Positions 22,112 through 33,229 are shown, counted from the first letter of the stretch. The stretch is 64,000 nt of DNA from Gymnopus androsaceus JB14 (GCA_009733575.1 ML769403.1:62001-126000); one strand, 5' to 3'. Numbers and translations: made by a program. The notes: generated by a model from the sequence alone, not told the origin.

Positions 22112-22745
22112 GAAGATTGAAGCTACTCTCTTCCACTCGTCACGGATCGTTGCTCGTTGTTGATACTGGTCGACAGTACTCTCCAACAATTGTTGTGGAT
22201 TCTTGTTACTCAAGATTTCACGTTTTGTATTCCCCGCTACGCAATCATAATTCTCTCATCCCGCACACTACGCTCACCATTCTACCAACCTTTTGCCTTA
22301 CAAGATCTTTGCACCCAATTAGACTTATAGACACCTATAGTACAACACGAGTAACGTTGAGTCCGACTCGTAGTACTGGTAGTCGAAAGCTTTTGACTGA
22401 TAACCAATCTTCGGAGAGGGGTCATAGCGCACGGAACGTTGCTCCATTCCTAGTCGGAGAGCCGTGTTAAGTCAGCAAGACAAGTGCAAAGACTGTTTGT
22501 GAACACTCTTCACACGACCCTTACGCACTTGCGTTATATTCATACTATCACATTCCTATTCCTACACTTTTTCTATTTTCTTTCATTCCCCTTTTTTCAT
22601 CATTCTATATTCCGAGAGTTGTTGATCACATTCACCTCTCACCATTCTGGATCGAACGACCTATCGAGCTCGTAATTCCAGACCTCCTACCCCATCCGAC
22701 CAAACCACTACACCCACTACCCTTATACCACCAACTATAACCACC
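22112..22745 (+). other. Chromovirus 5' leader
   Basis: Untranslated leader between LTR and gag, 634 bases, beginning with the primer-binding site. Short frames in it have no recognised content. Confidence 0.6.
22114..22125 (+). other. Self-complementary primer-binding site
   Basis: agattgaagcta begins two bases after the 5' LTR. It is the exact 12-base reverse complement of 21983-21994 within the LTR. This is the arrangement of Tf1/sushi-type chromoviruses, which prime reverse transcription with the 5' end of their own RNA rather than a tRNA. I see no tRNA 3'-end complement (TGG...) at the usual place. Confidence 0.65.
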
Positions 22746-23879
22746 ATGTCTCAACGAGGACGATCCCGTTCTTCATCCCCACTCCGAGACGACCCCTATA
22801 TGAATCCCGAACTCCGAGACTCATACGTACCATCCATCCCCCAACCCGATCCTAATGTATCACAACATGCTCCACCATCTCGATTTGATGAGATGATAAG
22901 CTTCCTCCGCAATAGAGGATTTGAAATTATTGCACCAGGAGAAGAACCTGGAGAACTCCGAAACGAACCACCTACCCCTTCAGCTTCCATTACAGGAAAA
23001 TCTCTCTTGAAGGAACCGCCGATGTTTAAAGGCGAAAAAGAGAGTTACCAAGAATGGAAGAGAAAACTCAGCATGTGGCTGAGTGACGAAAAGAACAAGA
23101 TTCGAACCGATACAGAACGAATCAACATTGCTCTTTCCTATATGGAAGGAGAGAAAGTACGAGACTGGGTAGAAAATTACTACCAACGAGAGTATAATTA
23201 CACCAGACTACGCTGGAACTCGACATGGATCGAGTTTATTGCTATACTAGATGAAAGGTATCTAGATACGGCAAGACATGCCGATGCCAGAGAAAAATTC
23301 GAAAGAGCTCGTCAAGGGAAAGACGAGACAGTTTCAACGTTTTTTGAACGTTTCGAAGTACTAATCAATACGGCGCAGTACAACAAGGATGCACCACACG
23401 TTCTACAGAAAATAGAACGCGCAGTTCACAAATCCATTATCGACAGCATCTATAGCGTCGGTAATCTTCCAACCACTTTCCAAGGTTGGAAGGTAAGAAC
23501 CGTGGAACTCGACAACCTTTGGCGTAGAAGAAACGAAGCAACAAGAAATTGGGGCTTCGGGAATACGAACTCGTGGCATCCCACCCCGAAAACCAACCCC
23601 CAAACACAGGTGCAGGCACCTAAAACAACTCCGCAGATACCACAACCTCATCGACAAGATGGCACTGGTGTCACCTATGGAGGAAGTGGCCAACCAATGG
23701 AGCTAGATCGGGGTAGAGCACGAGGTCCATTCAAATGTTTCGGATGTGGACAACCCGGACATATGAAGAGAGACTGCCCAAATAAGAGAGAAACGATTCG
23801 CCAAGCGTTTACAACGCTGAACGAAGAAGACCAGGCAGAACTCGGGAAGCTCTGGGGTTTTGTGAAAACTCAACAGTGA
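22746..23879 (+). CDS. gag: Chromovirus Gag
   Basis: A 377-residue polyprotein: an Arg/Ser-rich start, a retrotransposon-type gag core ([18 protein letters not shown] to about residue 260), a Pro/Gln linker, and one zinc knuckle [14 protein letters not shown] at about residue 330. Gag forms the virus-like particle and the knuckle binds RNA. The ATG follows the leader and the context ACCATG is good. The frame is intact although the rest of the element is not. It ends in a TGA that overlaps the pol frame, see the frameshift site. Confidence 0.9.
   Translation: MSQRGRSRSSSPLRDDPYMNPELRDSYVPSIPQPDPNVSQHAPPSRFDEMISFLRNRGFEIIAPGEEPGELRNEPPTPSASITGKSLLKEPPMFKGEKESYQEWKRKLSMWLSDEKNKIRTDTERINIALSYMEGEKVRDWVENYYQREYNYTRLRWNSTWIEFIAILDERYLDTARHADAREKFERARQGKDETVSTFFERFEVLINTAQYNKDAPHVLQKIERAVHKSIIDSIYSVGNLPTTFQGWKVRTVELDNLWRRRNEATRNWGFGNTNSWHPTPKTNPQTQVQAPKTTPQIPQPHRQDGTGVTYGGSGQPMELDRGRARGPFKCFGCGQPGHMKRDCPNKRETIRQAFTTLNEEDQAELGKLWGFVKTQQ
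23855..23861 (+). other. Candidate -1 ribosomal frameshift heptamer
   Basis: GGGTTTT sits in the gag frame as G GGT TTT, 15 bases before the gag stop. A one-base backward slip there enters the pol frame, which is then open through the gag stop into protease. This fits the X XXY YYZ slippery pattern. Whether a stem or pseudoknot follows is not checked. Confidence 0.5.
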
Positions 23880-26110
23880 ACACAGGTCCTGTTGAGTCTC
23901 AGTCAAATACGGACATGGACAGCTCTATATATGTAGATAGTGGTATTTCATACACGATAAATACAACTGAATCTATCCCTATTTTGCCGCCTCCAAAAAA
24001 GACTGAAAACCCTGTAAGGTTTACTCTGAATTCTTCAGAATGGTTGGTTAACTGCATTCGGACATCAAATGACTCTCGAGCAATCGGAGAATTACGGACT
24101 TGGGTCCCTAACAACCGACGACGAGAAATAACGGATCAAACAGTAACGGAAATAAGGAAATTGTCAGTACCCGATGCAATTGAAGCAGTCAATAACTTCA
24201 AACGTAAACGTTTCGTAAGAGGTACAAAGGGCAAGGACCTTAAACTATCGGTCATCATCGAAGACATTACAAAAGGCAATCAAATAGAAGCAGATGCGCT
24301 TCTAGATTGCGGAGCAACCGGATCATGCATCAATAAAGAATTTGTTGAAAAGCATAATATCCCGATCCGAAAACTCCCAATCAAAATAGCCGTATATAAT
24401 GCTGATGGTACTTTAAATGCTGGCGGATCAATCGAAGCAATGGCAGAGGTTCGATTAGTCATCGGAGACCACGTAGAAAGAATAGAATTCGGAGTTACCA
24501 ATCTTGGAAACACTGACATCTTCATTGGTCTCGATTGGCTTAGAGAACATAACCCTAGCATAGATTGGACAAACTCTACCGTTACATTTGATCGTTGTCC
24601 TACTCGTTGCGGTTATATACCTTGGTGGATAAACCCAGAAGAAGGAACTTCACTCAATCGCCTAGAAGAAGGAGAAAGACTTTTCATATTCGACTGGGAA
24701 GGCTATGTGAAAGATCATGGACACATACGAGCCATGTCAGAACCTTCTACAGCAGATCAATACGTTAAAGAACACCCTACCGTATTCAATAAACAAGGAT
24801 TTGACGAACTTCCTAAACGACGACCATGGGATCATGCCATTGAACTCACACCTGGTTCTAACCCTGTCGACTGCAAAGTCTACCCTCTGAATCTTGACGA
24901 ACAAAAAGCATTGGATGAGTTTCTAGAAGAAAACTTACGATCAGGACGCATTCGTCCATCAAATTCTCCAATGGCTTCACCATTCTTCTTTGTCAAGAAA
25001 AAAGATGGCGCTCTACGACCAGTTCAAGATTATAGGAAACTCAACGACATGACGATTAAAAACCGTTATCCACTTCCTCTAATCCAAGAACTAATCGATA
25101 AACTCAAAGACGCCAAGGTTTTTACAAAGATGGACATTCGATGGGGATACAACAATATTCGGATCAAAGAGGGTGATGAATGGAAAGCCGCATTCAGGAC
25201 TAATCGAGGGTTATTCGAACCAACAGTTATGTTCTTTGGTCTCACAAACTCTCCCGCAACATTCCAAGCATTCATGAATCACATCCTAAAACGTCTCATT
25301 GATGAAGGTCACGTAATTGTATATATGGACGATATTCTTGTATTCACGAACACTATTGAAGAACATCGTCATATTGTACATGAAGTCCTTAAAATCCTCG
25401 AAGAAAACGGCCTATACCTGAAACCGGAAAAATGTACATTCGAGTCACCTCATGTTGACTATCTTGGAATTATCGTCGGAAATGGACAAGTGAAAATGGA
25501 CCCAAAGAAAGTTGAAGCAGTCAAAGATTGGCCAATCCAAAGAAGAAACGAGATATACAATCCTTTTTTAGGATTCTGCAACTTCTTTAGACGCTTCATT
25601 CGAGGTTCAGTCACGTTGCCAGACCGCTCAGCAAACTCACCGGAAATGCAGAATGGTCATGGGGTCCTGAAGAGTTTCAAGCCTTCGAAACTCTGAAAAC
25701 ACGAATCGCTGAAGACGTTACACTAGTAATTCCCTTAGACAATGAGAAATTCCGAGTAGAAGCCGATTCATCCGACTTTGCCAATGGTGCTGTACTATCC
25801 CAACGGGTTGAAGGAAAATGGAGACCAGTAGCCTTTAGATCTCGCTCGCTCAATGACGGTTGAACGAAACTACGAGATTTATGATAAAGAAATGATGGCT
25901 ATAATGGATTCACTATCGGAATGGCGCCAATACCTTATGGGCGCTCGAGAACCATTTGAAATATGGACCGATCACCAGAATCTACAAGTATTTCCGTAAA
26001 CCACAGAAACTCAATCGACAACAGGCACGTTGGGTTACGGAATTATCCGAATACGAATTTATTCTTCATCAGCAAACCGGGACCTCTATGGAAGAGACCT
26101 TGTAAGGATG
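23862..26110 (+). pseudogene. pol: Chromovirus pol: protease, RT and RNase H (frameshifted)
   Basis: The frame has no own good start and is likely read by -1 frameshifting. Protease shows [11 protein letters not shown] near 24295, with Cys where Ser or Thr is usual. RT follows with [28 protein letters not shown] and the catalytic YMDDILVF near 25320. A lost base near 25605 leads to a stop at 25694-25696; RNase H continues in another frame (VEADSSDFANGAVLSQ near 25755), shifts again near 25860, then YEIYDKEMMAIM and WTDHQNLQVF, and ends at a stop near 26103. The element cannot make a complete Pol. Confidence 0.85.
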
Positions 26111-26135
26111 TCAGGATGACAACCTTGAGACAGGG

Positions 26136-27060
26136 GTGAATGACAACAAAGACATCGTTGTTCTTAAACCAGAATTTTTCATCAATATAATCCGTGAAAC
26201 TGAGAGTCCAGAAGACGCCATAATTGACAAAATCAAAAAATATGTCAATAACATGGACAAAGCAGTAGTAGAAGCTTTAAACGGAAAAGACAAATACTGG
26301 GTTAACGAACACGGTGGAATTGTTACGTGGAAAAATCGCATCTACGTCCCAAAGAACCGAGAATTACGAGGAGAAATCATACAAAAACACCACGACTCAA
26401 TCCTCGGAGGACATCCAGGTCAATACAAAACGTGGGAGTTAGTCACTCGTAATTATTGGTGGCGGGAATGGGAAACGACATCCGAATGTACATAAAAGGA
26501 TGTGAAAAATGCCAAGCCACGAAAATTCATCGAAACAAACCTATTGGACATCTTAATCCCCATAACGTACCATCCGGACCTTGGGAATTCGTAGGAGTAG
26601 ATCTGATTGGAAAATTACCGGAAGCAGGAGGATTCGACGCCATTGCAGTATTCGCCGATCACTATACAAAGCGAATCAGACTTCTCCCGACTCATATGTC
26701 ATTAACGTCAGAAGGCATGGCACGAATGTATCGAGAAAAGATCTTTCCTATTCATGGCCTTTTCCGAAAGATTGTACATGATCGAGGTCCACAATTCCAC
26801 TCAGGTTTTATGAAAGAACTTTACAAACAACTCGGAATCGAAGCAAACTTTACAACGGCATATCATCCTCAGACTAATGGACAAACCGAAAGAACAAACC
26901 AAGAAACCGAACATTATCTTCGTTTGTTCATCAATTACCATCAGTCAGATTGGCACGAATGGTTACCCACAGCCGAATTTGCATACAATGATCGAGTACA
27001 CTCCGCTACAAAAACTACTCCTTTCTTTTGCCGACATGGGCCGTCATCCTTATAAAGGCA
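26136..27060 (+). pseudogene. pol: Chromovirus integrase (frameshifted)
   Basis: Two overlapping frames, 26136-26495 and 26456-27055, carry the zinc-binding HHCC module (HHDSILGGHPG, then CEKCQATK) and the DDE core: GVDLIG near 26602, HDRGPQF near 26780 and TERTNQE near 26887. The frame change lies near 26465-26470. After about 27035 the coding sequence decays. Confidence 0.85.
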
Positions 27061-27786
27061 CTGCACCAAAAGAAAATCCGCTAATCCCTCGCGTCAAGAT
27101 TCGCCGTATAATATGAGAAAAGTACGAGACGAAGTAGGATCGCTCTGAAGAAGCGGCTGAAGACATGACTCGCTCTTAACAAAATAACATAGCGAGTCAA
27201 GAGAATATAAAGTTGGAGCAAAGTTATGGCTCGAAGGAATAAAATTAGCGACAGTCGGTCAATGAAGAAATGGATGATAAACGTTTTGGACTTTCGAAGT
27301 ACTAGATAAATGTCGGCCGAGTATCATAAATACTCAACATACCAAAACATGGAGAAACGTTAAGCCGTCTTCAATTGAAGTTACTCATCCACCATATTAT
27401 CCCCACAATTCCAAAACCAACCTCGAAATACCAATCCACCCTCCATAGAAATCGAAAGGAGAAGAACGACATTACGAAGTCGAGAAATATTGTTCGGAGG
27501 AGAAAAAAAAGAATCAAAGAGTGTATAAAGTCAATGAGAAAGATCATGCACATGAAGACATGGGAACCGTATCAATATCTCGACAAAGCAAAGGGATGCG
27601 TATTAAGGATTTCCATAACACAAAAACCTTGAAACCCTACGACCAAGATGTATTTCAAAATTAGAACATACCCATTGTTCATTATTTCCTAAACACCCTT
27701 TTCGTCCATTCCGAATCATTAAGACACCTCCAATTCCATACACGATCCCATGACTGCAAAGCTTGCGAATTGTGGAAATCGCGCCT
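27061..27786 (+). pseudogene. Decayed integrase C-terminal and chromodomain region
   Basis: Aligns base by base to 39480-40200 but with many one-base gains and losses, so the chromodomain that is readable there (WKGYGPHEMTWEP) is only partly visible here (MKTWEPYQYLDKAKG near 27555). Confidence 0.7.
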
Positions 27787-27795
27787 AAAGAGGGG
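27787..27795 (+). other. Polypurine tract
   Basis: AAAGAGGGG lies just before the 3' LTR, where plus-strand synthesis is primed in LTR elements. The second copy is AAAGAGGGGG at 40201-40210. Confidence 0.6.
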
Positions 27796-27798
27796 TAA

Positions 27799-28246
27799 TA
27801 GTTACGAACGTTCTTATCTTATCAACACAATGGTATTCCTTATCATTTTCCTTTATTTACTCTTGTATATCTACATAAGCGCGCGCTTGTTTAGACGCGC
27901 GACTATACTAATTAAAGTTCTACCGATCAGAGTATGATCGTTTCCGATCATAACACATGCTAGCATGTCCATACTCGTACGATCGACCTCTCATTACTTA
28001 TTGTCGTTTACTTGTTGTCTTTCATCGTTTCATGCATTGTTACCGCACGATTAGGGTACAGGGTATAGGGCTTAGGGTTTGTACTTAGTATATATAGTAG
28101 TTGTAGCTGTAGCATAGTCCTTAGCTTCAATCTCGTCAATACCTCCTAGTTCTCAATATCATCTTCTCTTTTCCTTATTCTTGTCTTTGCTAAGTCGAAA
28201 GTCGTGATGCCTGGTACCTCGTGTTGTGGGGAACTAGTCGCTGACA
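27799..28246 (+). repeat. 3' LTR of the chromovirus
   Basis: Matches the 5' LTR; its first bases read tagttacg with one extra base against TGTTACG. It ends CTGACA directly before the target duplication cagat. Confidence 0.9.
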
Positions 28247-28287
28247 CAGATTAGATTCCATTCTTGCATAGGAAAAGTACCTGGAAT

Positions 28288-28766
28288 CAAGGGGCTCAAG
28301 AAATTAAGCGCGCCGACGGGGGTAGGTTAGTTAGTCCGGTTGCACGCTGAAAAAAAAAAAAATCCACCCCCTATTTAGCCTCAGAATTGCATTCATGAGC
28401 TAAAAAGTACTTCAAGAGCTTTGCAGAAGCATTAGTACCTTGTCTTGAAGCTGCTGACAGTGTTGGTAGTGCATCCCTCCAAGTTTCGGCCAGTGGCGCC
28501 AACCATCCTGTTGTCTACCACATCTTTAAGGTTCAATTAAATTTTATTGAGATGTAATCTACATATAAAATACATGAAATAATCCTTGTGTGAGTGTTTC
28601 GACAGTAGTAGTACCTGGTAGTACTAAAACTAGTATGTATTAACTACTATCTTATCTAGATATACCGTATATAGCATGGAATGCTACATAGTATATAGTC
28701 CCCTCCAAATGCCCGAAAGAAAAAATTTCGACCTGCGGTCGCTAATTTTTTTCTTGAGCCCCCTTG
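28288..28766. mobile_element. hAT-like MITE, CAAGGGGGCTC ends, copy in U1
   Basis: The 479-bp element has inverted ends CAAGGGGCTCAAGAAA / TTTTTCTTGAGCCCCCTTG and is flanked by the exact 8-bp duplication cctggaat at 28280-28287 and 28767-28774. The uninterrupted target is visible in inverse orientation near 21535-21565. Diverged relatives are 40709-41202 (same insertion, duplicated) and 59993-60488 (independent insertion). Confidence 0.9.
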
Positions 28767-28844
28767 CCTGGAATGGTATCATTTCCATTAGCTTTTCTCA
28801 ATCATTTCCAAAAATAGATAAACAAGGCTGACCCTGGTGTATGA

Positions 28845-29000
28845 CCATCCTTGAGCTGCTTGGTGGCAAAATAAGACACTACTGTCTGGAGGAATACCCT
28901 CCTTTTCCTGGATCTTCACTTTCATGTTTTGATGGTGTCAGAAGACTCAACCTCAAGAGAGATCATCTTGGACTTGAGTCAGGAACCATCAACTGCTGAT
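28845..29000 (-). pseudogene. Ubiquitin unit, decayed (polyubiquitin remnant 3, U1)
   Basis: The minus strand reads [27 protein letters not shown] and KQLKDGHT in shifted frames. It stops at the hAT-like end at 28836, after which the next ubiquitin residues are found at 21463 and below. It is the upstream part of the same polyubiquitin gene. A duplicate lies at 41282-41440. Confidence 0.8.
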
Positions 29001-29370
29001 ATAAGGTTGGCAAACATTCTTTGATTTCCAATATTCATGACACAGTGTATCTAAATGAATATCAATAGATTCTGCTATAGCAGAATACTGTACCATTTCA
29101 ATCAATTCGGCGGTCACATGTCACGGAGGCCTTCTGACGTGCCGAAATTTGACCAGGTCACAGGTCACATTTCGAAAGTGCCGAAATTTTTTGGGGTGAC
29201 ACACTCAAAATTGCCTCAAAAAAACGCAAATTTTGGGTCAAAAATGCCGAAATTTTGCTGGGGTCATGCGGCTCCACTGCGAGGTGCCAAATCCAAAATT
29301 TGTCAGGTCAGTCACGGTCACAGGGGCCTGCCAAATTGATCAAAATGGTACAGTACTGAGAAACGTACTT

Positions 29371-30110
29371 CATCAGCAAAAATGGTCTGGGCCTTGGATA
29401 ACCTGAGGACACCTAAGGACTATCTAAGTCTCCTAGGACACCCAGGACACCTAGGTCTCCCAGGCTTTCATAAGTCCACCCCCTTATTCCTGGCTTTTTG
29501 AAGGAGTCCTGAGGAGCCTGAGGGAACCTGAGGAAACCTGAGGAAACCTGAGTAGTCATGGGCAAGAATCATGAATCATCAAGGATACTCTAGTCATGAT
29601 CCTTGAAAATGATTCTAGGATAGAGTCATACCACAAAAAAAAGGATCATGACTCTACTCCAGAGTAGAGTTAGAATCACCTGGTTGGACCTAGGATACTC
29701 TAGCAAGGATACTCTTAAATACTTGCTATGTGCTGTATATGATGTATTGTGAGTGAAATGTGTCTGAAACATCAATATTGCTACTGCTGAGGTTGTATAC
29801 TAATATTTAATACATCCAATACAACCACTTATTGGGTTATTCAATGTTCACTCTAGAGTATCCTTGGATTGATTTGACTCTTGACTCTAGGTGATCCTAT
29901 CCTAGAGTCACTTGTGCTTAAGTGATTCTACTCCATGGCTAGAGTTAAGATCATGGGTTTTGGAGTGAGAGTATCCTAGCAAAGAGTCAAGAGTCAGATA
30001 GAGTCATGATTCTTGCCCATGACTAAACCTGAGGAAGCCTGAGCCTTGAGGAAGTCTAGGGAAGCCTGGGAAGCCTGGGAAACCTGAGGCAACTTGAGGT
30101 AACCTAGGGA
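29371..30110. repeat. CATCAGCAAAAATGG repeat, split by a hAT MITE (U1)
   Basis: Starts CATCAGCAAAAATGGTCTGG and consists of gaggaaacct / cctaggacac steps related to 20284-20631 and 32066-32360. It is interrupted at 29553-30025 by a hAT MITE. The right end is not sharply defined. Duplicates start at 35152 and 41818. Confidence 0.6.
29553..30025. mobile_element. hAT MITE, TAGTCATGGGC ends (U1 copy)
   Basis: A 473-bp element with perfect 22-bp inverted ends that begin TAGTCATGGGCAAG, flanked by the exact 8-bp duplication aacctgag at 29545-29552 and 30026-30033. Its interior is rich in gactcta / tagagtc steps. No coding capacity. Copies by segmental duplication: 35334-35791 and 42001-42473. Confidence 0.92.
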
Positions 30111-30930
30111 TACTTCTGCTGAGTCATACAACCCAAAAAAATAATTCTCATACTTTATATTCAGCTTTATCTTTTGCTCAATTTCCACATTTATCTTACT
30201 GAAACCTTATTACCTCATTAAACTCATAGATATTGACTTATTTCAAAGTGAAATTATTTTTAGAGACTCATTAATGTTTACTAGCCTTAAATTATGACTT
30301 GGAACACCTCACTTAAGTATTTTTAACTCAAGTTCAAGTAGACTAACAATTTATCAAGTTAACTGTTACTTTATGATGAATCTGATTTGACCCCATCAAC
30401 AGACTTTTAATGTATGCAGTCTACAGGTGCCCCACATGGTTGGTGCTTATTTGGGCGCTTATTTTACACAATTATATATAGATAATTCCAATCATTGGGG
30501 TGTCTACTGTTCTTCTAATGATAATTACACATCATAATTAAATGTACTAGTTCATTGAAGCTATTTAGCTTGTAATCCTAGTTCTAGATAAATCTCAGGC
30601 TGTCTCAGGCTGTCCCAGCCATCCCAGGCTTCCTCAGGCTGCCCCAGGTTCTCTCAGTGTGCTCAGGTTGTGCTCAGCTGCAATGAGGCTCCCTCTGGTG
30701 ATATCAGGATTTGGGCCAATTGCTAGGTGGCCTAAGTCACCCTCAAGTGATATCAGGATTTGGCAAATTCCTAGGTGGCCTAAGTCACCCAGTATAATAA
30801 TTTGGCTCTTATGAGCACTTGTTGAGTAGCTGTTATAAGCTAATTTTCATGCTTAACATGTATCAGTCATATGGTGTAAATGTTTAGGCATCCCAAATGC
30901 ACTGCATATTATGAGACTGATACTGAAAGC
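30111..30930. other. AT-rich stretch and CAGG-rich stretch, no gene
   Basis: AT-rich to about 30590, then a CAGGCTGTC / CTCAGG-rich stretch with a repeated phrase at 30691-30735 and 30745-30790 (gtgatatcaggatttgg...cctaggtggcctaagtcacc). Nothing coding is seen. Duplicates are in U2 and U3. Confidence 0.5.
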
Positions 30931-30937
30931 CATGAAG

Positions 30938-31725
30938 GTAAAGATCTTCATGAGTCCGGATCCCGGCATACCGGGATCCGTGCCACAGGTACCGGGGGTT
31001 GAAATACCCTGACCTGTGACCTGCCAAAACCCATAGGAAACGGGTCCGGTATGACCGGGGATCTGTGACAGGTATACCTGCAGGTACCTGCATGACCTGT
31101 TATAGTTTTTAACTATAGATTTTTAGTACTTGTTACTAGTTAATATGCCACTAATACTTATAGTAATCACCATTAGCATCAACTGGAATCAATTCAATGA
31201 CAATAGAGTACTTATTCTCAACTTGTCAGTACTAGTAAGTATTATATTAGTAGTAACAGCTTAATAAGTATAGTAAGCTGGTAGCATACAAGGACCCGGG
31301 CTCTACCACTAAGTGAAAATAAGCAATGAAGTTTCATTATACAGTGGTAAGGAAGAAATATTTATATTTTCATGTGCATATATTAAGTATTAGACTATTA
31401 ATATTACTATTACTACCTAATACTAGTGTATATATTGAATTGGTACTCTAATACCATATAGTAGTACAAGTACAGATACAGTACACTATTCTTAACATTC
31501 TGGTACACTATTAGTGCTTATAGAAGTAAAAAATAGTTAGTCAAGTATGTAAATCATTTGTCCACAATGACCTGCAGGTCACTAAAAAAATTAGAATCAT
31601 GACCTGTGACCTGCGGGGATCTGTGGGAAACCGGTACCGGGACCCACGGGTCACAATACCTGCAGGTATTCCCACGGATCTACCTGCAGTACCTGTCCCT
31701 AACTGGGACTCGTGAAGATCATTAC
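30938..31725. repeat. Inverted-repeat element with GGTACC/CCTGCAGG palindromes (U1)
   Basis: The ends match inversely: GTAAAGATCTTCATGAGTCC at 30938-30957 and its near complement at 31706-31725, 18 of 20 bases. Just inside each end are GC-rich palindromic runs (ggatcccggcataccgggatcc; cctgcaggtacctgcatg). The middle is AT-rich. It looks like a foldback element; no TSD was identified. Duplicates: about 36694-37490 and 43400-44200. Confidence 0.55.
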
Positions 31726-31888
31726 ATGAAGGTTCAAACCTCCATGCTGCCAATATTTTACTCTGATTATCTGCGTCCCGGGCCAGATCCGTAAGGCATC
31801 CGGCCCTTCCGCTTCATCACAGAGGATGGTATTTGATAATCATTGATTTACAGTGCATACGGGTTATCAGCCGCGATAAATTCACTAG

Positions 31889-32101
31889 ATGATCCCCTTG
31901 GGCATTTGCCCAAGGGTTTGCTGGCTGCCCTATATCCAAGCCCATGAGGAACTACCCTTGCTGATCAATCCCGAGCTTGGGTTATATGCATGGCCAAGAA
32001 ATACCTTGGCTTCATTTGGAAGCATTGGCAATGTATCAAGGGAATTCTGGTCTGAGGGATACACTGATCAGGAAAAATGGTCTGGGCCAGGGATAGCCTA
32101 G
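31889..32101 (+). other. Short unrecognised frame, duplicated in U3
   Basis: A 70-codon frame (HEELPLLINPELGLYAWPRN) that is identical at protein level at 44355-44567 and broken in U2 (37607-37855). It may be a remnant of a coding exon carried by the repeat. No family recognised. Confidence 0.2.
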
Positions 32102-32362
32102 GTGACCTAAGCCTCCTAGGTTACAGGGGCTGGACTTGGGATGGCCTAGGCAGCCTAGGACTACCTCAGGCTGCCTGAGGTTTCCCCAGGGTTTCCCCAG
32201 GGTTCCTCCAGGTTTCCTCAGGTTTTCTCAGGTGACTCAGGTTGTCAAAAGTCCACCCCCTAATTCCTAGGTCATCCTAAAGGAACCTAGGCAACCTAGG
32301 TGTCTTTGAGTTACCTTGAGGTTAACTTCAGGCCATCCAAGGCCCAAACAGTTTTTCCTGCA
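32066..32362. repeat. Foldback-like element with TGGTCTGGGCC ends (U1)
   Basis: Starts TCAGGAAAAATGGTCTGGGCC-like and ends with the inverse GGCCCAAACAGTTTTTCCTG. The interior has cctaggtgacc / ggtttcctcagg steps. Confidence 0.55.
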
Positions 32363-32365
32363 TCA

Positions 32366-32749
32366 GAAAAAACTGTTTTGGGCCCAGGAGGATCTAAGGT
32401 CACCTAGTCCTCTTAGGCAACCTGAGGTATCCTAGTTGGCCCAGGAAAAAGGGTAAAACTTTGGACACCTCAGGTATCCTAGTCATCCTAGGTGTCCTGG
32501 GAGATCCTGGGATGTCCTGGGGCATCCTGAGGCATCCTGAGGCATCCTGGGATGGAACTTTTATCCCAGGATGCCTCAGGATGCCTCAGGATGCCCCAGG
32601 ACATCCCAGGATCTCCTAGGACACCTAGGATGACTAGGATACCTGAGGTGTCCAAAGTTTTACCCTTTTTCCTGGGCCAACTAGGATGCCTCAGGTTGCC
32701 TAAGAGGCCTAGGTGACCTTAGATCCTCCTGGGCCCAAAACAGTTTTTG
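32366..32749. repeat. 384-bp near-perfect palindrome (U1)
   Basis: The left arm begins AGAAAAAACTGTTTTGGGCC and the right arm ends with its inverse; the arms meet at 32553/32563 with a loop of about 9 bases. Nearly every base of one arm is matched by the other. It can form a very long hairpin in RNA or single-stranded DNA. Further copies are at 38118-38500 and 44833-45215. Confidence 0.85.
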
Positions 32750-32989
32750 CATCAGTGATGCAACAGTAATATGTTGTTCTTGAGTCAGACAGTGAAATGA
32801 GTAGATGCAATCATTTGAGATAATGCATACAAGCAGGCCTCGCTGGATGCATTTCGTAGCGTACTGACATCATTGTGTGCAGATACATGCATCGAAGTGC
32901 TAAGCCTGGACTCCGCCATGTGCTTCACACTTGTGACTTTATTTTGGACTCGCTAGAGCCATATATAGCTCTAGGGTGCTCATACTAGA

Positions 32990-33229
32990 TATATTATATG
33001 ATATTTAAAGTTATATAGAAACTTGGACTTGGACTTAGATTTTGGACTTGGACTCGGAGTTGGACTCCCGGGATCCCGGGCAACCTGAGGTCTGCGTAAA
33101 CGCATTCCTGCCGGGGACTAACCACAGTCAAGGACTATGTACCTGTACCTTGTACAAACTAGCGCAGCATCAAGTTGGACGACCTATCGGCTGCTTGTGC
33201 CATCGGATTCAATTCCAAAAGCGCCCCTC

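Larger units (their letters stand above)
21658..28246 (+). mobile_element. Ty3/gypsy chromovirus, full-length but decayed
   Basis: A 6.6-kb element with LTRs of about 450 bp (21658-22111 and 27799-28246) and an exact 5-bp target duplication, cagat, at 21653-21657 and 28247-28251. Order is gag, protease, reverse transcriptase, RNase H, integrase and a damaged chromodomain, which is the Ty3/gypsy order. The 3' third carries many one-base indels compared with the copy at 39078-40667. It is inserted in the hAT-like element at 21471-28836. Confidence 0.95.
21471..28836. mobile_element. hAT-like element (AGGGTCAGCC ends) that hosts the chromovirus
   Basis: Positions 21471-21570 and 28775-28836 are inverted copies: each reads outwards-in as AGGGTCAGCC, TGTTTATCTA, TGATTGAGAAAAGC and so on. 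Both ends abut ubiquitin coding sequence at the same codon region (between Lys-Asp-Gly-His and Leu-Ser-Asn-Tyr). Candidate 8-bp duplications gggtatca (21463-21470) and gtgtatga (28837-28844, inverse reading) agree at 6 of 8 bases. Without the chromovirus and the MITE at 28288 it would be only about 300 bp, so it is a MITE. Confidence 0.6.
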
